A program made the position numbers and the translations under genes. A stretch of DNA of 64,000 nt from Chytridium lagenaria (lineage: Eukaryota; Chytridiomycota; Chytridiomycetes; Chytridiales; Chytridiaceae): assembly GCA_025449115.1 (NCBI GenBank), contig JAHLKC010000041.1, positions 186,001 through 250,000 of the forward strand, given 5' to 3'. Below, one piece after another: positions 34,787-49,400 of the stretch (its first letter is position 1; each line of letters starts with the position of its first letter). A model generated the notes under the pieces. It worked only from the letters and a program-made list of their open reading frames with translations, had not been told where the DNA came from and ran no database searches.

Positions 34787-36725
34787 TTAGTTTTGTCGCT
34801 CATATTCGAAGATAATGTCTTTGACATTTCGAGAGGCGCAAGAAATATCCGCAACTTCAATGTAGTCCGTGTAGTGATGCAGGTTGGCCTGAATAAAGGT
34901 TCTGTGTTAACACGGTTTTGAACAAATTATTGAACGGAATAGCGACCTTTCGCTTAAATAACTTTAAGAAACGATTTCGAACTTCCTCCAGAGTAATTCG
35001 GATGCAGGTATTATTTGACAACGTAAGTAGATTCGCTCCTTCCCAGACATTAGAAATCACACAGAACATCGAGTCTAACCTGGCCCAATGGAGGCACATT
35101 ACAAATTCCAGTCTTCCACGCCTCCTTGTTCCAGCTCACGAAGTTCAACGTTTTGGTCAACCTAGTTAGTTTAGCATCAGAAACAGATTTAAATAAGAAA
35201 AGATAGACCTATCAATATTTCGTCTAATATCAGACACCTCAACATCTCCTCTTGCCATCAAAGCAACCGCCAAGTATCTAAAAATAATGAGTAAATATTA
35301 AATTGCATAGTCTTCCTACGTTCCCGATTTAGGGTCTGCTCTAACCAGCTGACTGTCTCGACTAAACGCGTCCGTGAAATGCTGGTCTATCCGCTTCGGG
35401 GGCAGTCTTAAGTCCGCCAACGTATACAGTGGAGTCATACTTGACAAAAGAAACTTTTGACGCGGAAATGGAACAAGGTTTGTAACGATATCACTAATGT
35501 CTACGTTCATGCTTCCCTCAAACCGCATGGAGCTAAAAAATAAAATAATAATAAGTACTTGATAAGTAAAAGCTCTCACCTCGTCATGTTAATGAGAAGA
35601 TTTGCGGCAATATTGTTCATTTCCTCAAACGGGTGCGGTTTCTTAGAACCTCCGCAAAGTCCTCCATGTGGTCGAGCACCACTATCTGTTAGCGACGTCT
35701 TTTTCTTGATGGCCGAGTCCGTTTTTTGGTGAATGAGATTCACTATATCCGCAAGTGCTTGATTCTCCATTGGAAGCACACAATCCGAATTATCGATGAG
35801 CTTTGAGAGCGAGAGAATGCTGCCCACAAAGTGTGAGAAAAAGATCAACGTTTAAAGGTCCCCTAACCTATTGTAAGGCGACGTAACCACATCATCGTTT
35901 GCACTAGGACTCAACACCGCATTAAACCTAAACACATTCTCAAATTCATCTGCTAGCATCTCACTAATTCTGCTTCCAAGCCCAGACCCCGTTCCACCAC
36001 CCAATGAACTGATCATAAAGAACGATTGTAAGGAATCGCATCGCTCTGATTCTCTGCGTAAGGAATCGAGAATGCGGTCGTAATAGGTTTGACCGTAGAC
36101 GGTGTATCCGACAGCCCTAAGGTTTTTAGATGTGGGAGAAGGAGCCGCGGGTGTACCAGTTGTTGCCACTGCCGGAATTGCTGCTGATGATTTGGTCTTC
36201 ATCAAAAAGTTTGCGGAAGGGGGAGGTGCGGATTTGGTTGATAACACCTTCTTCCATGTCGATCATAACGCTCTACATCAATATTAGTTAAATACGTTTT
36301 ATATAGTGTACCCTTGCTCGAAGGCCTTGAATTTTGTTGGTGCCTTTACCAACAGGTACATTGGATATACCCTTTCTGAGACGTCAATAAGATACGAAGC
36401 AGAGATGTGAGGTCTCACCTAACATCAACATTCCGGAAAAAAGTGGCAGTAGCATCGTCAAACTCATTTTTGGTATTATGTGAAGAGTGCTCCTGGAAGA
36501 CCAAATCCCAAAATCTTCCTCCAATCTACAAGAGCGAGACCGATACGTCAGAAGGTAAACCAGCATTCCTTGATCCACGTAAAACATTAAACTTTACCTG
36601 ATTCCCGCATTGTCCAACTTAATCAAGAATGTTGATAGTTTATGTAAGAATATCATCCATAATCAAAGTCAATGATGAGACGAATGGGGGCAGAGGTTAC
36701 CTTGAATGACGATGTTTTGGGACAT
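34787..36725 (-). CDS. TUBE1: Epsilon-tubulin
   Basis: Tubulin isoform required for triplet microtubules of centrioles and basal bodies; present only where such structures exist. Exons give MSQNIVIQ, VGQCGNQ (a 20-nt exon), IGGRFWDLVFQEHSSHN, DEDQIISSNSGSGNNW spliced over a 40-bp intron to AVGYTVYGQTYYDRILD, the nucleotide loop SSLGGGTGSGLGSRISEML, LSPSANDDVVTSPYN, DNSDCVLPMENQALADIVNL, PHPFEEMNNIAANLLINMTR, MRFEGSMNVDISDIVTNLVP, PLYTLADLRLPPKRIDQHFT and LVRADPKSG. The last part reads NRFLKLFKRK, ANLHHYTDYIE and DIIFEYERQN. DDVxTSPYN and the LPP.R.DQ motif are epsilon-specific. The end at 34787 fits the family length of about 475. Confidence 0.95.
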
Positions 36726-36863
36726 TGCTCACAGAACCCGCATGCTGTTTTGGTCCGAATAATGACAATCTGGCCAAAGTCTTACAAAAACAAACAGGTT
36801 TCACTTTTTATTCACAGCTCAGATTGATTTATCAAACATCCAGAATAAAGAAAGGACGGCAAA

Positions 36864-39361
<2,498 letters not shown>

Positions 39362-39774
39362 TTGACGACCGATAATATGTCACCGATCCGACTTGAATCA
39401 TCTTCCAAGGACAAGCGGCGGTTGTGACATCAAGTCCGTGATGCCATCAACCATGCATCACCAACATTTTTATACATAAATGGATGCCAGGATGGGTAAT
39501 GAATTAGCAACGTAATGGATAGATGGATGGATGGATGGGTGGATTGAATCTTCTCTATCTTTGTTTTTTGCATTGAATCTTCCCTTTCTATTATTTTTAT
39601 TGTTTCCATCCACTGTCAATGTTACCCCTTTGGATTGGGTATGTTGACAAAAAAAGGTTAAAACAAAAACAAAAACTATAAAGATTTCTCGCGTACGCGC
39701 GATATCACACGAGGAACGATGAATGTATTTATTACGTACTCCTGCGCTAAAATATACATTTATATGGAGATATT
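39362..39774. other. Spacer with ATGG microsatellite between katanin and CFAP119-like genes
   Basis: About 410 bp, the 5' region of the katanin gene. A GGAT/ATGG tandem run lies at 39515-39545. No gene recognised. Confidence 0.5.
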
Positions 39775-41040
39775 TCAAGAAATAATAGACATTTTAGCAA
39801 TTTGTGCTGCAAGTTTACACTTCTGGTCCTCCATCAAGCGATCAAAGTCTGTAGCCGTTGCTTTCATAAGGGACGCAACAATATCCGTGGCAAGAGCCCG
39901 TATATCATCCGCAGAGAGAACCTCAAACGGATTGGCAGCTAAAATAAGATAAGAGAGGATTCAATAACATTATACGCAAACCTGCAGCAATCTCAGCCTC
40001 CTGTCTCTCTCTTTCTTCTTGCTCTCGTCTTTCAATTTCCCTTAATCTTTCTTGCTCCTCTTCGTATTGCATGAGTGTCGTGGCCTTTTTGGTATATTAG
40101 TTCTCATCCTTTTTGCGGAATAAACCTCGCTTAATGGACTTGTGAGTGGTGGAAACTCCAACGATGATATAATAGAAAACTTCTCTTCCTCTTGAACGAA
40201 TCTTGACGTGTACTGGTATAGCTTGTAATGCTGGAAAAAACTTAATTCTTAGTAAACATATTGAGATGTAGCCGTACGTCGTCATAGCATACTCCGTAAT
40301 GACTTTGGCATCTGCAGATTCGAAAAACTTCCCATGAACTTGCTTCGTCAGGAGACGACAAAGATTTTGAGAGAGTGCTGGTATGATTTAACAGCAGTCT
40401 TTTGAATAGTCTTAAGCTTCTTGAAGCGCTCATGACTAGAATACCATTTATATATATGTCTTACGTTTTCCCTTACCATTCAACTTGTCGAACAGAACCT
40501 TCATGATCCCAAAAAAGGTTGACGTTTGAATGGCGTTAAAAGTTTGCTCCTTTTGCGAATTGGCAGATACTAATATAAAATGAAAGGTCTCCGTTGACTC
40601 TCATGTCCTCACGATATTCCGTTAAGTTAATTATGCTGTTAAGCCGACTAATCATATTAGAAATTTAGTGACGATAGTGCTTACTTTACACAAGCATCGA
40701 TATCTCCTTCGATGAGTTCAGTAGCTTGTTCTGAAGTCAGATAGACCCACGCTAATGGACTTTCAAAAAGCTTTTGATCTTCCTAAGACTGTTAAGCATC
40801 TAGGTTGATTCTTCATTGGTGGATACCTCTGTAAGGGCCAGAGTATCGCTACCATCTCCTCATTGAAAGAGTCCTCCTCTTCCTGTGCAGTTTCTTTGAT
40901 CTCGCATCCCTCGATATCTTTAATGTTGCTCCAGATGCCGGTCTGTTTGACGCAGTGAATTTCCCAGTATTTGACGGCGTCCCACTGGTCGATGGTGGTG
41001 TCTTTCGGGGTGTCGGTTTTGATGCCTCCTTTCTCAACAT
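39775..41040 (-). CDS. CFAP119: CFAP119/CCDC189-like flagellar protein (DUF4464 type)
   Basis: Exons on the minus strand give a basic Pro/Thr N-terminus (MLRKEASKPTPRKTPPSTSG), DIEGCEIKETAQEEEDSFNE, FESPLAWVYLTSEQATELIE, GDIDACV, then FNAIQTSTFFGIMKVLFDK, KFFESADAKVITEYAMTTY spliced to HYKLYQYTSRFVQEEE. A Glu/Arg coiled coil follows (about 39990-40075), then NPFEVLSADDIRALATDIVA and TATDFDRLMEDQKCKLAAQI. The series QTS.FF.IMK, ADxxxITEYxxxTYFRHYKLYQY matches what I recall of the CFAP119 (CCDC189) family, a ciliary radial-spoke-associated protein. The assignment is from motif memory and less certain than the others. It is head-to-head with an unknown gene. Confidence 0.6.
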
Positions 41041-41250
41041 TCTTAGATTTGACAATTCTTTTGTTATGCTGGGTCTGTATTTGACAGGCGACTATATATG
41101 CTTAAGGATTGCAGTTTCACTATCGGCAAGGGCTTTTAGGATAGGATGTCCCACTGTTCCTGTTGGATCTGAAAATTCAATCACGGTGCCTGCGACAGAC
41201 AACGTAAATCCTGTTTCATCTTTCATTTTTCAGTACAGAAATTACTCATC
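41041..41250. promoter_or_regulatory. Divergent promoter CFAP119-like / unknown gene
   Basis: 210 bp between start codons on opposite strands. No clear element recognised; the shared regulatory role is inferred. Confidence 0.35.
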
Positions 41251-41971
41251 ATGGAGGTCACTGCAGAGGCCGACATCGACACCCTCCAGGATGCCTCTCC
41301 AGTCTGGGAGGCATGGGCTCCAAACCCCTCTCAACGCAACGCATCTCCGTGCACGCCAAACTTCTTCAAAACAACCACAAGGACGTTCGCAAGTGCACCG
41401 TTGACCCTCATCAAGCTCGTGCTCTTTCAGATCTCCAAGGTATACCACCCGAGACTGGGTTTGGCTGATCCCACCCGTTCGGGCACCACATGACGCTGAC
41501 GTGCGCTTGTTCTGCTGCGCTGATCGATGCGCCGAGGCCGGGACGTCTTTATGATCCCGAGTTCAACATGGGTACCCAGCTGCCTTGGGATCCACAGTTC
41601 TTGTGAAAAGGGGGTGGCGTACGGGATGGGAGTTCTTCGTACAGATATTTTTGATCTACATGTGAAGGAGGGAAGACCATGTTGCAGCCGGGACGTGGTG
41701 ATGCTAAAATCGACCCAAGAATCACAATCTACTGAGTCCATTGAAGCAGAATCCTTGTTCGCCGATCAGTTGGAACGTGGTATAATGGGCCCAGTAAGGC
41801 ATTGGAGCAATACGCGACAAAGAACAATCCAAGAAGCTTCGAAAGCAGACATCATCAACTTCAACAACGTCAAATCGCAACAGTGTCTCTTCAAATGTGA
41901 ATCCCCTTGGTCGATTCTCCGTTGCAGCAGCAAAGAGAGCAGATGTAGCACGACGAGCCAGTGGAAAATAG
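41251..41971 (+). CDS. Unrecognised small protein next to a flagellar gene
   Basis: I do not recognise it. Two possible starts: 41251 (MEVTAEADIDTLQDASPVWE) and 41313 in another frame (MGSKPLSTQRISVHAKLLQN). The second frame continues NNHKDVRKCTVDPHQARALS. Later frames give SAALIDAPRPGRLYDPEFNM, GTQLPWDPQF, VAYGMGVLRTDIFDLHVKEG, LQPGRGDAKIDPRITIY, KALEQYATKNNPRSFESRHH and VNPLGRFSVAAAKRADVARR, ending ASGK at 41971. A competing frame (41527-42039) is open for 170 codons. Frame changes are needed several times, as in neighbouring genes. The protein is about 210-240 residues, basic, with many Pro and aromatic residues in short motifs, a style common in microtubule-inner or axoneme-associated proteins. 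That comparison and the neighbour context are inference only. Confidence 0.45.
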
Positions 41972-42402
41972 ATGATACTTTCGTGGTGAATGGCATTACA
42001 AACATTTCACTGCTTATGGATGATTCTGTGTTTATGTAGAGTTGGCATGAGAGTCTTTCATATTTTGTAAAATAATTAGGAATAAGCTGTTCAATGAAGA
42101 TGAATTGCACACCGAGTGGTACTTTAGTCTCTTATCATTCTATTTGAAGTACATGAAATTGTACGTTTTCGTTTACGTTTATATAAGCAATCTTCGTTGT
42201 ATTTCGTCAAGGGTGAGGGAAGCTTCACACCACAAAAAATGAGCTTGATACGCGTGCGTCTGTAACCGGTTATGGCTTTAAAAAAGTGGTTAGCGAAAAA
42301 GGAAAGGAAAGCAGCCGGGCATTCTGATACTGATAATGTATTAATAAAAGCGGTGGAGTGGGGATGCGGGTATATGCTGAACAAATCCATCAATAAAACA
42401 TA
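41972..42402. other. Convergent spacer
   Basis: About 430 bp between the stops of the unknown gene and ATG6. AT-rich, with short frames only. Nothing recognised. Confidence 0.45.
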
Positions 42403-44134
42403 TTATTTTGCAACACAGCAAAAGGCAAGAAGCCATTTCAAATTAATCAGAGTGTACTTCAAAGCCTTTGTCCATTGCTCATCTTGATTAAATTGAAACC
42501 TAATAGTGGTGTCTCCAATCTTGTCCTTCGTCATTCTAATTTACTTTAGGAATGACGTAAGAAGCAAACAAACCGGTAAGGTAGACGAAACTTGGGATCT
42601 TTTTGTTCCGCATAGTCTCCTAACTGTTGAAGACAATTCAAAAACGCCACTAGCGCATTATCGAATCTTCGATTCCAAAATAAGATACCCGCGAGGTCAC
42701 CAGTCCCGTATCTATTATATGTTTTAAAAAATTCTATATTATATGGTTCCTACAGTTCGTAAGTCGTTTTATCTCCATCAACTTTCTCAATGCGCGAAAA
42801 GCTTCCCATCGGTACCAGACGGTAACTTGTTGCAAAATTAATGAGACTCGCTATAATCGCCCCACTCACGTTTTAAACGTAAAGCCAAGCTTATTTGCTA
42901 ATGTATCCAATAGAAGAAGCGATTGACCCAACGCCGCGTTAATTTCGGTCCAGTCAACCTATTTAAACTTAAGTCAAATAACAGGCTCCTTCCTCACAGC
43001 TATATTTGGTAAACGGCCCATACGGAAGCCTAAAATGGAATTAGTTATTTGAAACGGCCCATTCACACCATTAATGGTTCCAAACGGCCCATTCATGCCA
43101 ATTCGGAAAGTATCGTTATAAACATTTGTCTTTTTCAGCTTCTCTAGTTGCACAGTCGCATAATCAAACTTTAACGTGATGCTGTCCCGCTCATTCTCGT
43201 ATGTCGATAACTGGCTCTGAAGTCGATTGACATCTTGCCAATAACTTCTTCGCTTTAGCTTACGACATTAAATTGACCAGTACCTTATCTCTGCATCATC
43301 GAGATCCTTCAATTCGTTTTCGACAGACTTCAATTCGTCGTTCATTAGATTTGCCTCCGCCTCCAACTCCTCAGCACTTTAACGTATTTTCCTCCTTCTC
43401 CTTTAGCTTGTAGAGTAAGATAAACCATTATCGAAAGCTTACAGCTTCCAAATCCGCAAGCAATGCCTCTGCGGCTCCTGAGTTTCGCTTTCCTCCATTT
43501 TTTAAAAAACGGCATAACTTTCCCGTTCCTTTCGCAGCTCTGATACACGTTTCTCCATCTTGATTGTTAATCATCTGCGCAATCTTGACATATAGGATGG
43601 TCTCATCAGACACCCCCGCTAAAAGTCGAAAAGTTTACTCGTGACTTTAAGGCGATGGCTCAGGCTTCCTTTATGATCAAATGAAGGATCCTTTCCAGCA
43701 GAAGAAGAGGATAAGGATGGGTTGCTGGAAGGAGCTGCGAGTTGTGACCGACTGAGAACGACAAAGGAATCCTGTATGGGAATCCCGCCTTTTGGTATAC
43801 CGATAGGTTTCTTTCCAGACGCCGCAGATGTGGAATGGTTGGACTGGATTTTTTGTACATCTGCAGCCTTATCAATGTGCAGCCGAGGGGGTCTACGAGC
43901 GGTGCTGTGTGGAGACCCATCAGCCATCCAAGTCCTTTTGACAATTCCAAACCTAACGTCTCTTCAAGTGCCGCATTGTCCAGCAGACTATAGATAAAAG
44001 CAAGGTCACTGAGTAAACATTCTCAAACTCTTTGGGAATCCGTCATAAACATACTTTACCTTGGCTCCAACTTGATGGGCTGAGAGCAGCTTGAGCAAAA
44101 GAAACGATGCCAAAAAAAAGTCGTCCGAGTTCAT
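42403..44134 (-). CDS. ATG6: Beclin-1/Atg6, autophagy and PI3-kinase complex subunit
   Basis: Regulatory subunit of the Vps34 phosphatidylinositol 3-kinase complexes in autophagy and vacuolar sorting. N-terminal CxxC motif [13 protein letters not shown] (recovered if an eight-T run near 44110 is read as seven), [28 protein letters not shown], a coiled coil from [17 protein letters not shown] to [32 protein letters not shown], then the BARA domain: [71 protein letters not shown] and [20 protein letters not shown], with LKWLLAF near the end. An NGPF motif is repeated just before MGRLPN. The tail stops about five residues after LLAF, as in short fungal forms. Divergent from the PHD gene by 106 bp. 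Confidence 0.92.
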
Positions 44135-44240
44135 TCTTTCGTTGATACCTAAAAACAGCTTGGACAATCACGAAAAATTTGCATAAAAACAGCTTTGATC
44201 TTTGGGTCGAGAGATCTTTTTTGAAGAAGATGAATTCAAC
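44135..44240. promoter_or_regulatory. Divergent promoter ATG6 / Polycomb-like gene
   Basis: 106 bp between start codons on opposite strands. Inferred shared promoter; no motif named. Confidence 0.35.
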
Positions 44241-46229
44241 ATGGCTGAAATGACGGTGGATCCAGCAAAGGCGACATGTCCGTGCGGGACTGAAGAGGAG
44301 ATGTGAGTGAGATACCATCTAGTGCTTGATTACTCAACGAAAACTGACTGCATTCATCATTGATAGGGACAAATGGTACACTTTGCTGAAATGTTCGACA
44401 TGCGCACAGATGTATCATCCACGTAGAACAAACTTACCTCTATCCGAATACTAACCCTTTGCCAGGATGCATTCCAAATGTCAATGGAATCACACCCTAC
44501 CTGGGGGATCCATTCTTCCATATTGAATGCAAGAACTGTAATGGAAACAAATTCATAGTTCAGCGCCTAACATCAACATGGTATGAATCGGTTGATTCCA
44601 TCAGTTTTTAAACGTTGTTTCCGGATATAGGAAGGAAAAGATTGCTGTCGTTCTTTTTAATCTCAGTAAGCTTACACCAAATCTCGCAACAACGTATTCG
44701 AGAACGGCGTTGAATTTTAGGCTTTCCTCGAGAGAAAATCACTCAATATTAGAAAGAACTGGCGCCCATGATGGGATCCACGCCCTTTTCTCAAAATCAA
44801 ATCGCGAGCATGAAGGCAAACTATAGGTCAAAAGTTCGCTAGAAGTAAGGATAACAGTCCCTTAGTATGATTTATTGTTACTTACATACTCTTTATGTAA
44901 ATTAGGTGTTGACGGAAAAATTATCATTTCTACAACTGCTAAGCCTATGACATGGGAAGACGTGCCAATGGTGAAGAGTGGTACATTTGAACGCAAGGCC
45001 GACTATGATATAGATGAAAATGGACAATTCAAGTCTTTATACAGCACAGGAAAACCTAAAATTGACTTCACGACTTATGCTAAAGCCGTGGCCTTTTCCA
45101 CCAAGACACCTGACAGTGGAGTCAAAAAAGAAAACCTGGAGAAAAAGCAGGATCTTACATGTCGAAATCTGCAAAGGTATTCCGTAAGGTCTTGACATGT
45201 GAAGAATTAATATAATTTTTTTTTTTTTAGATCAACTCACTTGAGTTCAGAAAATCTCTCCCTCCCATGCGTCTTGGCATGACTTCTGCAGACGCTCAAA
45301 AGGCTATGGGTCTATCCCTGCAGACTCACCGAAAGCTCCAGCAGCGTTCTCCCAAGCCTTTGGCTCATGAAAGTACTTCTACTGAGCAAAATGTTGCGAA
45401 AAAAGCTCGTATTGAGAAGCCTCAAACTCCAACCCCAAAGCCCCAAGATGCCTTGCTCAAAGTCCCAATCTTTGGACTTCAAATATGGGCGCATCGGGAT
45501 CTTACGCCGCACCCATCGCCGCTGCCCAACCCACTCCCACTCCTCCGTCGATATTGTTGCAAGGAAACGCCTTCCCGACTGAACAAAACCCATGAGCAGT
45601 GATGTTGAGCTTCAACTTCGCAAAGAGCTGGAAAACCAAGCTTTGAACTTCCGTTCTGAGATGATGAGCTCAGAAAATGGTTCTCGACCTCAAGTCCTCA
45701 AACGAAAAACTTACTAACGCTACTTCAATGACGAGCTCTGCAAATGTTTATCGAACGGCTCCGGTCAGGAAGTTGCCGTCGCAGATTCTTCACCTATCAC
45801 CATTACCCCAGGAGATGGGTTGGAAGTGATATAGGCAAGGCAGAGGCCTGGCCGTCGCCGCCAACAAGTCCGAGTCGCAGGTATTCTCCAGCGTTCTCCG
45901 AGAACGAGATATGGCGCTCATGATGACACAGCAAGCCAAGAAGTTGCTGAATCCGCAGTTGCCAAAGCCCGTGAGATTTTTGCCGGTAAAGAAAAGATGG
46001 AGGAAGCGCTAAGAAAGGCAGAGAAGGAACGTGATGCTGCTATTGCTGGGAGATTGAAGCAGGAACTGAGTGCAACAATTTAAGGACAAAAGTGAAGTTT
46101 ATGAGTAATATCATTATTAAGAATAAGTCGGCTGGTGCAGCTGGCGGGGCGCCGACTTTGGCGAATGGGAATGGTGCAAGCGCAAGATTCGAGTATAAGC
46201 CCCGAAACGTGCCCGAGCACATGGAATAG
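44241..46229 (+). CDS. Polycomb-like protein with PHD finger and EH winged-helix region
   Basis: The N-terminus is MAEMTVDPAKATCPCG, then across introns DKWYTLLKCSTCAQMYHPRC, TPYLGDPFFHIECKNCNGNK, FIVQRLTSTWKEKIAVVLFN, and after a frameshift PREKITQYIRKNW. This is the layout of the second PHD finger plus extended-homology winged helix of PHF1/MTF2/PHF19 (WY..LQC..C.QWFH..C, YGD.FY.F.C..C, LQLRW....VLYHL, ..I..F...NW). Those proteins bind CpG DNA and recruit PRC2. The first PHD finger and Tudor domain are not seen. The remainder has MTWEDVPMVKSGTFERKADY, KPKIDFTTYAKAVAF and EFRKSLPPMRLGMTSADAQK. A Pro/Ala-rich part and a coiled coil (KMEEALRKAEKERDAAIAGR) follow, ending YKPRNVPEHME. Introns flank 44300-44630. 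The link to chromatin is inferred from the domain only. Confidence 0.7.
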
Positions 46230-46439
46230 CAGTACCGCTATGTTTTGCTTATCTTATTCCCTTCATTGATGTAAATACCTGTATATCTAAGTTAAAAATG
46301 CTGGATGGGATGGTGATTGCTTTAAGTCTCTGCGCTTTATGATAAAAATAAAGTCGTTTTGATTATAATATTATCACAAATAAGCTTTCCTCAATATTCG
46401 AGTTTTTAAGGATTTTATTTAGAAATCTACCACTTAGAT

Positions 46440-49400
46440 CTAACGAATACGGATGCGCACGTATGGGACCTCAACATCCTCCCCATCCTTATCATTCACA
46501 CAGACTTCAACTACGATATAGCTGACATGAGGTGGGATAGGCTTCCTCGAAACTGTCTCAATGAGTTCGGATAGCCTTATATCAATGTTAGCATCGGCGG
46601 TTTTTACAAAAGACGAATACATACTTTAAGTTCATCCTCTCCTCCATCTTCTTCTTGGGCATAAACATAGTGTAGATCATACTCACTCCTGAAGACATCA
46701 TTGTAACCTCAAGCTCGTGCTTCTCCTTAAAGAGTCAATAAATTGTTTAAGGTAATGTCGCCGTCGACATCGAATCTGTCCCAAAGAGTCCATTCTTTGT
46801 CATGGTACTAGGAATAAAGAAAAATTAGAGACCAAGGATATCCTGCCAACACGGCAAACCTTCAGTTTAGGGCAGCAATAGGTTCAGAGAACCAAAGAAG
46901 GGCAGAGCAAGTTGATGAAACCGTTCTTGTAGTCATCCACCTTCGTCCTTCCGTCGATAATCTGCAAGATAAAATTACTATTGCGGTCAGATATAACGTA
47001 CAACCTTGAAAAGCTCCAAGCAAACAAGGCCAGTAACAAGGGTGTAGGTCGCAATAGCAGGAATAATCTTCCAGCAATAAACTTGGTTTTATGCCTGTCA
47101 GCGTTGGCGATCGCATAGTTACTGGCGCGGAGATTCGACGCAGCAGTGATAAAATCGATGTGGAAGTTGGTGTCGTCATCCTTCATAATGTTAAGGCTAT
47201 CTCATGCTTTTAAAACCAACCTTCTCGAAGTCAGCGGGAGCAAGGCGAACACCTGCAAACGACGATGGATTGGGGAGATTTGCCAAAGCCGCCTCAAGAT
47301 CGTCTGCAAAGAGTCAAATGACAGCAACAACACGGGATGAATACAAACCTGCAGGAGCTGCCTGAGCAGCTTCGTTCTCCTGAACCTGGATCTTAACACC
47401 AGACTTGGGCTGAAATTCAGGAACAATAACGTTGTTAAGCACGCTCTTAAAATGCTCGGCATCACGACGTCCTATAATATCTTAGATATAATCATATTTG
47501 AATTACGAACCGGTGATTCCATAGTTGAACGCGTGAAGATTCGCCGCGGCAATAACGAAATCGAGGTGAAGAGGCTTTTAAAATTGTTAGATTGACTCAA
47601 GACATTAAAAATTACATCATTGACGCTGAACGGAATGTTACGAGGAGCCCTCTTGGGACCAGACCAGAAAGGAGTGCCAGTTGAGGTCACCTAAGAGGAA
47701 ATAAGATTATGCTGCAAGGAAAATCAAAAATATATAATACATACGGCGTCAGCCGGGAAGTTGAAAAGAAGTTGCAAGATTTGGTTGCTGAAGAGCTCCT
47801 CATATTTCAAACGCGCCCAAATAATGCATTCATCAAATGTTAAGGGCTTGGCAGTAACCAAGAAGGCGATAATATTGTCAATCATTTCTTTCTGGCTGCC
47901 ACTCGACTTCAAGGTGGTCTCAACAAAGTTGGCTTGCGTAAGAAAGAGGTTCACATTCTCGGCAGGATTTCTGAAAAGACCTTCGAACAAGTCACGAGCC
48001 CACTGACATCAAGTTAGATATATACTTTCGCAGTCGTGGAAACCTGAATAGTGTGCTCGATAGCGTTTGGAAAGTTCTTGAGGGTACAGATAGGAATAGA
48101 TTTCTCGGGGGGGTCGTTTGAGGACGAGTAGGATTCAGTGAGGTGGGGAATGACGACCTTCGAAATATATTAGTATCCAAAATCCAACTTTCAAATCACC
48201 TGAGTGTTTCCTTTGGTACCAAGAGTTCCAGACTCCAACAATGGTTTTAAATAGTAAACGCAGCGACGGTCCACGTACTTCCGGGCCTCCACATTGTCCA
48301 AAGCGTTAGTGACTCCAGTTAGAGACTCCCAGAACTGATCCCCAAATATGTTCTCAGTATCGGGTCCCACACGGTCGGCAAAGGACTCAATTTTTCCAGC
48401 AAGATCCTTATTCATCACGGTCACAGCCTCCGCAGCACAGGACGACTTTAACTTGGACACGTCCTTCGGCCGGAAGAGGAACTGACGGTTCAAATTACTC
48501 CTCTCGATGGTGTCCATATCAGTAATATAAATCTTCCCAGACGGGCCAGTTCCAAGACCCAAAAGAGCCCAATTTTTCAACATCTCACAGCCGATGGCAC
48601 CGGCTCCAACAAGGAACTGACGAGAGTTCTTAACCTTCTCCTGGAAATCCTTTCCGAAAACGGCCAACTGTCCATCGTAACGACTTCCTTCGGGCTTGCA
48701 CGCTTCCTCGGTAAGCGCAGAGTTGAGGGGAAGGGACTCTAGCGAGTCAAAGTAGAAGAACTGGTGGATAGGTCCGAACTTGCCACTGCAAGCTTTCAAG
48801 ACCTCCTGAGCAACTAAACCACCAAGAACAGCCGTCATCGGCGCAATAACACCACGGGATTGGTACGCAAGCTCCTTAATGAGCTTTTCGTCCAATTCGG
48901 TAGGCTCAGGGCTAATCTTGTTAATTTCCTGGGCCAATCCGAAAACGGCGGCGGCGTCATCCTCGTTACGCGGCCTAGGCAGGCCACCAGCCTTCGCACG
49001 GAATTTGTCCAGAGCCTGGAAACCGACATGGAGCTGCGCAGGGCGGTCGAACTTTGCATAGTCAGACATAACGAATTCGGGCTTAATAAGTGCATCTTTC
49101 AAAGGCAACTGCGAACGATTAGCAAGCTCAACAGAGTGCGAGGCCTACAAATTTAAGGATCTTGGGCTGCTTCACTTGGGTGAAGATACCACCGGAAACA
49201 TATCCGCCAAAGTTGGTAGTATCGCCGATTTTGAACGTGTAAGGGCCTACGTTTCGTTAACGTTAAAGGAAAATACATATATTATCCTTACCAGTAACAG
49301 TAACTTTCCTTGGTTCAATACCGTTCAGCTCCACCATACCCTTGACTTCCGTAAATGTGACATAATCGCCATCCTCAAGACCGTGACGGTGCTCCTCAAG

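Noticed and set aside
36102..36180. Pro/Ala/Thr-rich insertion in epsilon-tubulin
   Set aside because: It is a 40-bp intron. Splicing GTACACCC...CCTTAG joins SGSGNNW to AVGYTVYGQ, as in other epsilon-tubulins.
41251..41971. TGA read as tryptophan in the unknown gene
   Set aside because: Several TGA codons fall in one frame there, but all conserved proteins in the window use TGG for Trp and TGA as a stop (for example katanin, uS8, DNAI2), so frameshifts are the better explanation.
41527..42039. 170-codon plus-strand frame as a separate gene
   Set aside because: It overlaps the unknown gene in another frame and has no start context or domain. Parts of it are probably used after frame correction.
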